64,000 bases of DNA from positions 62,001-126,000 of the forward strand of contig JANYAV010000009.1 of NCBI GenBank assembly GCA_025361145.1, read 5' to 3'. A model generated the notes under the pieces. The model did not search any database. It saw nothing but the letters and a program-made list of their open reading frames with translations, and was not told the origin of the DNA. The first letter of the stretch is position 1. The number at the start of each line of letters is the position of its first letter. The translations under genes and the position numbers were made by a program. The stretch comes from Dehalococcoidia bacterium. GTDB taxonomy: Bacteria; Chloroflexota; Dehalococcoidia; Dehalococcoidales; UBA3254. Of this stretch, positions 60,902 to 64,000 are shown one piece after another.

Positions 60902-60947
60902 TTTTCTCCTTTTTTGATTTGCCCTGTTGGGCAAACTCATGCATATT

Positions 60948-61607
60948 TTAGACTGCTTTGACTGGATTGCTGCGCAGCAGCACAATCCCCAGCCAGACGA
61001 ACCAGCTCATTTGGGTCACGCCAAAAACTCCGGTCAGGCCGATTAAACCAGGGATAATAGAGAGGATACCCGCCGCGCCAACCAGCAAACCAAGGAGATT
61101 CAGGCCTTTGGGAAGCCCACCGCCCCGCAGCGCAGCCAAGCTGACTAAAAGGGTTAAAAGACCGCCCAGGATTTCGCCATTGCCGTTGCCCAGCCCGCTA
61201 GCCACTGATTCAAAGCCCTGCCAGTTCAGGGCAGCCTGGGCAGGATCGGTGGCATAGAGGGCCACGACGGGTCCGATCCCGGCATTCGAGACCATGCCGC
61301 TGGCAATAAGAGAACCAGCCCAGATAATTCCAATCACGGCTGCCACCAGCAGGATAGCGGGTGCGCGGGACTTCAAGCGATCATACAAAGCCAGTGTTAG
61401 AACGATCAGAAAAATCCCAAAGAAGACGTACATCAGAAGGTTAGTGGAAAAGATGACCAGCTGTTTCTCGACTAGCAGGGCCACCTTTTGAAGCGGGTCG
61501 GTTATGCCGGGGTAGTCCAGAACGACGAGAAAGAGAAGCATCCCGATCAGGTAGGCGGCGGCCAGGTAGAGGGCGGAAAAAGCACCATATTTCTGTAAAG
61601 TTTTCAT
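60948..61607 (-). CDS. Multi-pass membrane protein, DUF4386-like
   Basis: This 219-aa protein has about six TM helices with small loops and a Gly/Leu-rich centre. It resembles the DUF4386 proteins next to it in size and helix pattern but lacks their most conserved segment. AAAGGAG lies 5 nt before ATG 61607. Function unknown. Confidence 0.72.
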   Translation of the reverse strand: MKTLQKYGAFSALYLAAAYLIGMLLFLVVLDYPGITDPLQKVALLVEKQLVIFSTNLLMYVFFGIFLIVLTLALYDRLKSRAPAILLVAAVIGIIWAGSLIASGMVSNAGIGPVVALYATDPAQAALNWQGFESVASGLGNGNGEILGGLLTLLVSLAALRGGGLPKGLNLLGLLVGAAGILSIIPGLIGLTGVFGVTQMSWFVWLGIVLLRSNPVKAV

Positions 61608-61664
61608 TTTTATCTCCTTTAGCTGATGACAGGCATGAGCTATCAATTCTTTAAAATAGCAGGT

Positions 61665-62381
61665 TTAGATTCTCGCTTGGGCGGGAATGACACCTGACCC
61701 GGAAGCGACAGCGGATTGATTAAATCCTTTGATAATTAACCAGAGCGCAAGAACAAACTCCTGCAAGGCTATGGGAAGGTTTAATAAAATGAAAACGTTG
61801 GACAACGGAAGCAGCTGACCATATATAGTTAATAACGCTGTTAAAAGGGTTAACGCAGCTCCGAAAAAACCCCAGACTGAAATAAAGCGAGGAACGAGTT
61901 TTGATTGAAAAAATACATAATAATACAGCAAACCACCGAGGGTAAAAGCGATCACTCCCAACTCGCCAGCCCATTTTTTGACCGCCAGTAAGAGGGTGCC
62001 TGAGACTTGAAATAGGGAGGCATTCGAGGCTGCTGCTTTGATATATTCCTGACTCAAGGTGAGTAGTGACAGCAGGCAAACCACACCTAAAATATAGAGC
62101 AGACCCTCCATTACCCTGAAGCTAACAGAGGCCAGGGCTAAAGCTGCATGATGTTTCTTTAAAATGGGATACAAGCCAATGGCAATACCCGCACAAGCAA
62201 AAGCGGATAATAAGACCAAAAGGGCTGCCATAATCACCTGGTTTTCATTGGCAGAAATAGTGTAAAGATAGTCCGAGGCATCCAGGATAGGTTTTAAGAA
62301 ACTATTACCCATCACATTGAGAACTGTAGCAAGGAAAAAGAGTACGCCCACTACGATGGCGGTAGTTCTGTAAGTTTTCAT
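61665..62381 (-). CDS. DUF4386 membrane protein, C-terminus formed by a dispersed repeat
   Basis: This 238-aa protein has about six TM helices. Family segments are YPILKKHHAALALASVSFR near residue 73 and YYYVFFQSKLVPRFISVWG near residue 152. Its last residues, SGVIPAQARI, are the translation of a common bacterial dispersed palindrome (61668-61690), so the original stop has been replaced. Paralogue of the next gene upstream. Function unknown. Confidence 0.85.
   Translation of the reverse strand: MKTYRTTAIVVGVLFFLATVLNVMGNSFLKPILDASDYLYTISANENQVIMAALLVLLSAFACAGIAIGLYPILKKHHAALALASVSFRVMEGLLYILGVVCLLSLLTLSQEYIKAAASNASLFQVSGTLLLAVKKWAGELGVIAFTLGGLLYYYVFFQSKLVPRFISVWGFFGAALTLLTALLTIYGQLLPLSNVFILLNLPIALQEFVLALWLIIKGFNQSAVASGSGVIPAQARI
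61668..61690. repeat. Dispersed palindromic (REP-like) repeat
   Basis: ATTCTCGC / GCGGGAAT with loop TTGG, within GATTCTCGCTTGGGCGGGAA. This matches a common bacterial intergenic palindrome whose translation is VIPAQAGI-like. It supplies the 3' end and stop of the DUF4386 gene. Confidence 0.65.
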
Positions 62382-62416
62382 TTTTACCTCCTATCACTGG
62401 ATTTAATTAATTACTG

Positions 62417-63109
62417 TTAATTGATAACTGAGAACTTGTTGGGATTGAACCCTTTAACGATCAACCAAACCGCCATAACCATTTCCTGCAAAAATATGGG
62501 GAAGTTCATAACATAATTGATGGGTGAAAAGGGACTCTGGAGGTTGAACATTACTAAAATAGAGGTAGTCAGGTTCAAGAGGATGGCCAGGATACCCCAA
62601 ACTGAAAGCCAGCGGGGAACGAGTTTTGATTGATAGAAGACATAATAAAGAATCAGGGCACCCAGACCGAAGATAAGTCCATTGACGGCACTAATCGAAT
62701 CAGCCCCTTTTAGAAACAGACCACCCAGGAGTTGGAAAAACGAAGCATTCAGCGCGCCGCCTGCCACAGATTGAAGACTCAAATTGCCCAAAAACAGCCA
62801 GGTAATCACCAGAAGGATACTGCCAAAGGTCTCAAGAGCTCCTCTGAAAACGACATAACCCAGAGCCAGACGCTGGTTATATTTTTTCAGGATGGGGTAT
62901 AACATGACCGGAACTACGGCCAGCATCAAACCCATCACCAGGACACAGAGGGCGGCTAATTTGAATTGATTTTGACTGGCAGCGATTTTATTGAGAAAAT
63001 CCGGACCGTCCAGCAGAGAGCTGGTAAAAATCACGCTCAGGATGCCTGCCAGGGTGCCAAGGATATAGAGTACTCCCACGATAACGGCGGTTTTTTTGTA
63101 GTTATTCAT
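62417..63109 (-). CDS. DUF4386 membrane protein
   Basis: This 230-aa protein has about six TM helices. YPILKKYNQRLALGYVVFR and YYVFYQSKLVPRWLSVWG match the paralogue downstream almost word for word, showing a local duplication. Ends SVIN without the repeat-derived tail of its paralogue. Function unknown. Confidence 0.85.
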   Translation of the reverse strand: MNNYKKTAVIVGVLYILGTLAGILSVIFTSSLLDGPDFLNKIAASQNQFKLAALCVLVMGLMLAVVPVMLYPILKKYNQRLALGYVVFRGALETFGSILLVITWLFLGNLSLQSVAGGALNASFFQLLGGLFLKGADSISAVNGLIFGLGALILYYVFYQSKLVPRWLSVWGILAILLNLTTSILVMFNLQSPFSPINYVMNFPIFLQEMVMAVWLIVKGFNPNKFSVIN

Positions 63110-63166
63110 TTGCCCCTCACTAATTTTATTTACGGAATAATATTCTTGCTTATTTGACTATTACGG

Positions 63167-63331
63167 TCAGGGTTGCGCCACTTCCACTTTTTGACCCAGT
63201 TCTTCACGATTGTGAATATGAGACTCTACTTTGCCGCATTGCAAGCAATATTGATAAGGTGAGCCTTGGTATGTGATGGTTGAAAAGACATGCCCCCGTA
63301 TCATGCAAGCAAGGTAATTAATAATTAACAT
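63167..63331 (-). CDS. Small CxxC protein (54 aa)
   Basis: This 54-codon ORF starts at ATG 63329-63331 with GAGGTG about 7 nt upstream. MLIINYLACMIRGH, then YQYCLQCGKVESH supply three cysteines and histidines for a probable zinc or iron site. The last four codons derive from the same 19-bp sequence seen at the end of the DUF6326-like gene. It follows the response regulator by 13 nt and may be co-transcribed. Confidence 0.6.
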   Translation of the reverse strand: MLIINYLACMIRGHVFSTITYQGSPYQYCLQCGKVESHIHNREELGQKVEVAQP

Positions 63332-63344
63332 ATCGAGCACCTCA

Positions 63345-63719
63345 CTAAATTAAGTGATTTTGTCTTTCTGCTCCCCATGCGGTTGCCAATAGACTGAGTA
63401 AATACTCCGGTGGGTCACCTTTTGAGACAAAGCCATCGGCACCAGCAGAGAGAGCCTCAGTCCGCGTTTGCTGCCGACTATTCAGGGCGATCACAGTAAG
63501 CCCGGGGTACCGAGCCCGTAAGATGGGTATTATCTTCTTGCCCTGCTGACCGGGTAGCTCCCAATCAAGCAACAGAAGATCAGCTTGATTGGTTTTGAAC
63601 CAAGCTAGTAGTTCCCTGCTATCGGAAACGTCACCGGCTACATCAATACCCTGCTGCTCTAGCACTAACTTGAGCGCAGAACGTACACTGGGTTGGTCAT
63701 CGGCTATTAGAACTCGCAT
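63345..63719 (-). CDS. Response regulator, receiver domain only
   Basis: This 124-aa CheY-like protein starts at ATG 63719 (MRVLIADDQPSVRSAL). The phospho-Asp is in LLLLDWELPG, Lys in GFVSKGDPPEY. The conserved Thr/Ser is Asn in VIALNSRQQ, which is unusual. No output domain. The gene upstream (63850) has a LuxR-type HTH, so the pair could be two halves of one signalling route. Confidence 0.88.
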   Translation of the reverse strand: MRVLIADDQPSVRSALKLVLEQQGIDVAGDVSDSRELLAWFKTNQADLLLLDWELPGQQGKKIIPILRARYPGLTVIALNSRQQTRTEALSAGADGFVSKGDPPEYLLSLLATAWGAERQNHLI

Positions 63720-63786
63720 TTTTGGTCTCACTCCTCGTCCTCCGGCAAACCGCTTAAAACTTACATCCACCATCATAAAACGGAAT

Positions 63787-63815
63787 CTCCCCTGATACGC
63801 CGTGCATCAGGGGAG
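63787..63815 (-). terminator. Terminator after the LuxR-type gene
   Basis: On the minus strand CTCCCCTGAT / ATCAGGGGAG with a 9-nt loop, followed by ATTCCGTTTTAT. It lies 35 nt past the HTH gene. Confidence 0.75.
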
Positions 63816-63849
63816 ATAATAACAGGACGATAAGCCAGAATTTAACTGG

Positions 63850-64000
63850 TCACTTGACCAGGTGGTGCTTTACTGCGACAACTACCGCCTCGGTACGGCC
63901 GGAAACGCACAGCTTAGAAAGGATGTTGCTGACATGAAACTTCACGGTAGACTGACTGACAAAGAGGCGTTCAGCGATTTCTCCATTGGATTTGCCCTCT
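63850..64000 (-). CDS. LuxR-type HTH regulator (5' part outside window)
   Basis: The last 49 codons of a gene entering from the right edge: [20 protein letters not shown] then [16 protein letters not shown]. This is the DNA-binding end of NarL/FixJ or LuxR-type regulators. The input domain is not visible. TGA is at 63850-63852. Confidence 0.92.
   Translation of the reverse strand, partial: EGKSNGEIAERLFVSQSTVKFHVSNILSKLCVSGRTEAVVVAVKHHLVK

Noticed and set aside
1-64000. selC (tRNA-Sec) or other tRNA genes, CRISPR arrays, rRNA genes, insertion sequences
   Set aside because: I looked through the intergenic regions for GTTCRANNC loops, CCA ends, regular direct repeats and transposase motifs and found none. 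By eye this is not exhaustive; tRNAscan-SE would settle the tRNA question.

Overview
The window reads as ordinary chromosome from an anaerobic bacterium, most likely an uncultured member of the Chloroflexota near the Dehalococcoidia. This placement is inferred from gene content and was not tested by phylogeny. Support comes from a complete selenocysteine cassette, an FeFe-hydrogenase-like sensor kinase, an AmmeMemoRadiSam pair, a split transketolase, a PycB-type biotin carboxyltransferase and a DUF1385 gene beside rpmE-rpmA-rplU. Starts are often TTG or GTG. I saw no rRNA, tRNA, CRISPR array or intact mobile element.

Layout. 1-5.5 kb: minus-strand csd, DUF3343, selD, selA, selB. SelD itself carries an in-frame UGA followed by a SECIS-like hairpin, and csd has a long leader with two short ORFs. 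5.6-16.6 kb: a rubredoxin-like protein, a DUF6282 protein, a hydroxyacid dehydrogenase, a thioredoxin-reductase-like flavoprotein, an MFS exporter, hypothetical proteins and a LysA-like decarboxylase. 16.9-29.1 kb: split transketolase, FabF, a histidine kinase, class II aldolase, PycB, and the LemA/TPM pair. 29.2-29.5 kb: a candidate structured RNA with its own promoter and terminator. 29.6-38.8 kb: two CDP-alcohol phosphotransferases, hydrolases, zinc-ribbon proteins, dnaN, moaC-moaA, rdgB. 38.8-46.5 kb: cobO, hisA, hisI, DUF1385, L31/L27/L21, coaE, an acyltransferase, AmrS and an AmrB-AmrA fusion. 46.5-50.3 kb: a TPP riboswitch ahead of thiN, a thiamine-binding protein and a ThiXYZ-type ABC transporter. 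50.4-55.2 kb: rarA, then a hydrogenase-like histidine kinase and its NtrC-type response regulator. 55.3-64 kb: lipoproteins, two RNase H genes, a decayed terminase-like fragment, a chagasin-type inhibitor, a run of small membrane proteins, and a response regulator with a LuxR-type gene running off the right edge.

The best candidates for new biology are these. First, the sensory hydrogenase-like kinase is paired with an NtrC-type AAA+ regulator whose GAFTGA loop is degenerate. Second, the csd leader has a consensus promoter, a near-perfect Shine-Dalgarno, a UGA at codon 9 and two competing hairpins. Third, rplU and hisA appear to start at AUU and AUC. Fourth, there is a roughly 250-nt RNA at 29.2-29.5 kb. 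Fifth, several genes have a -10 box so close to the start codon that the mRNA should be leaderless or nearly so. The 59-63 kb stretch also shows small-scale sequence shuffling and a dispersed palindromic repeat that has altered the 3' end of a gene.
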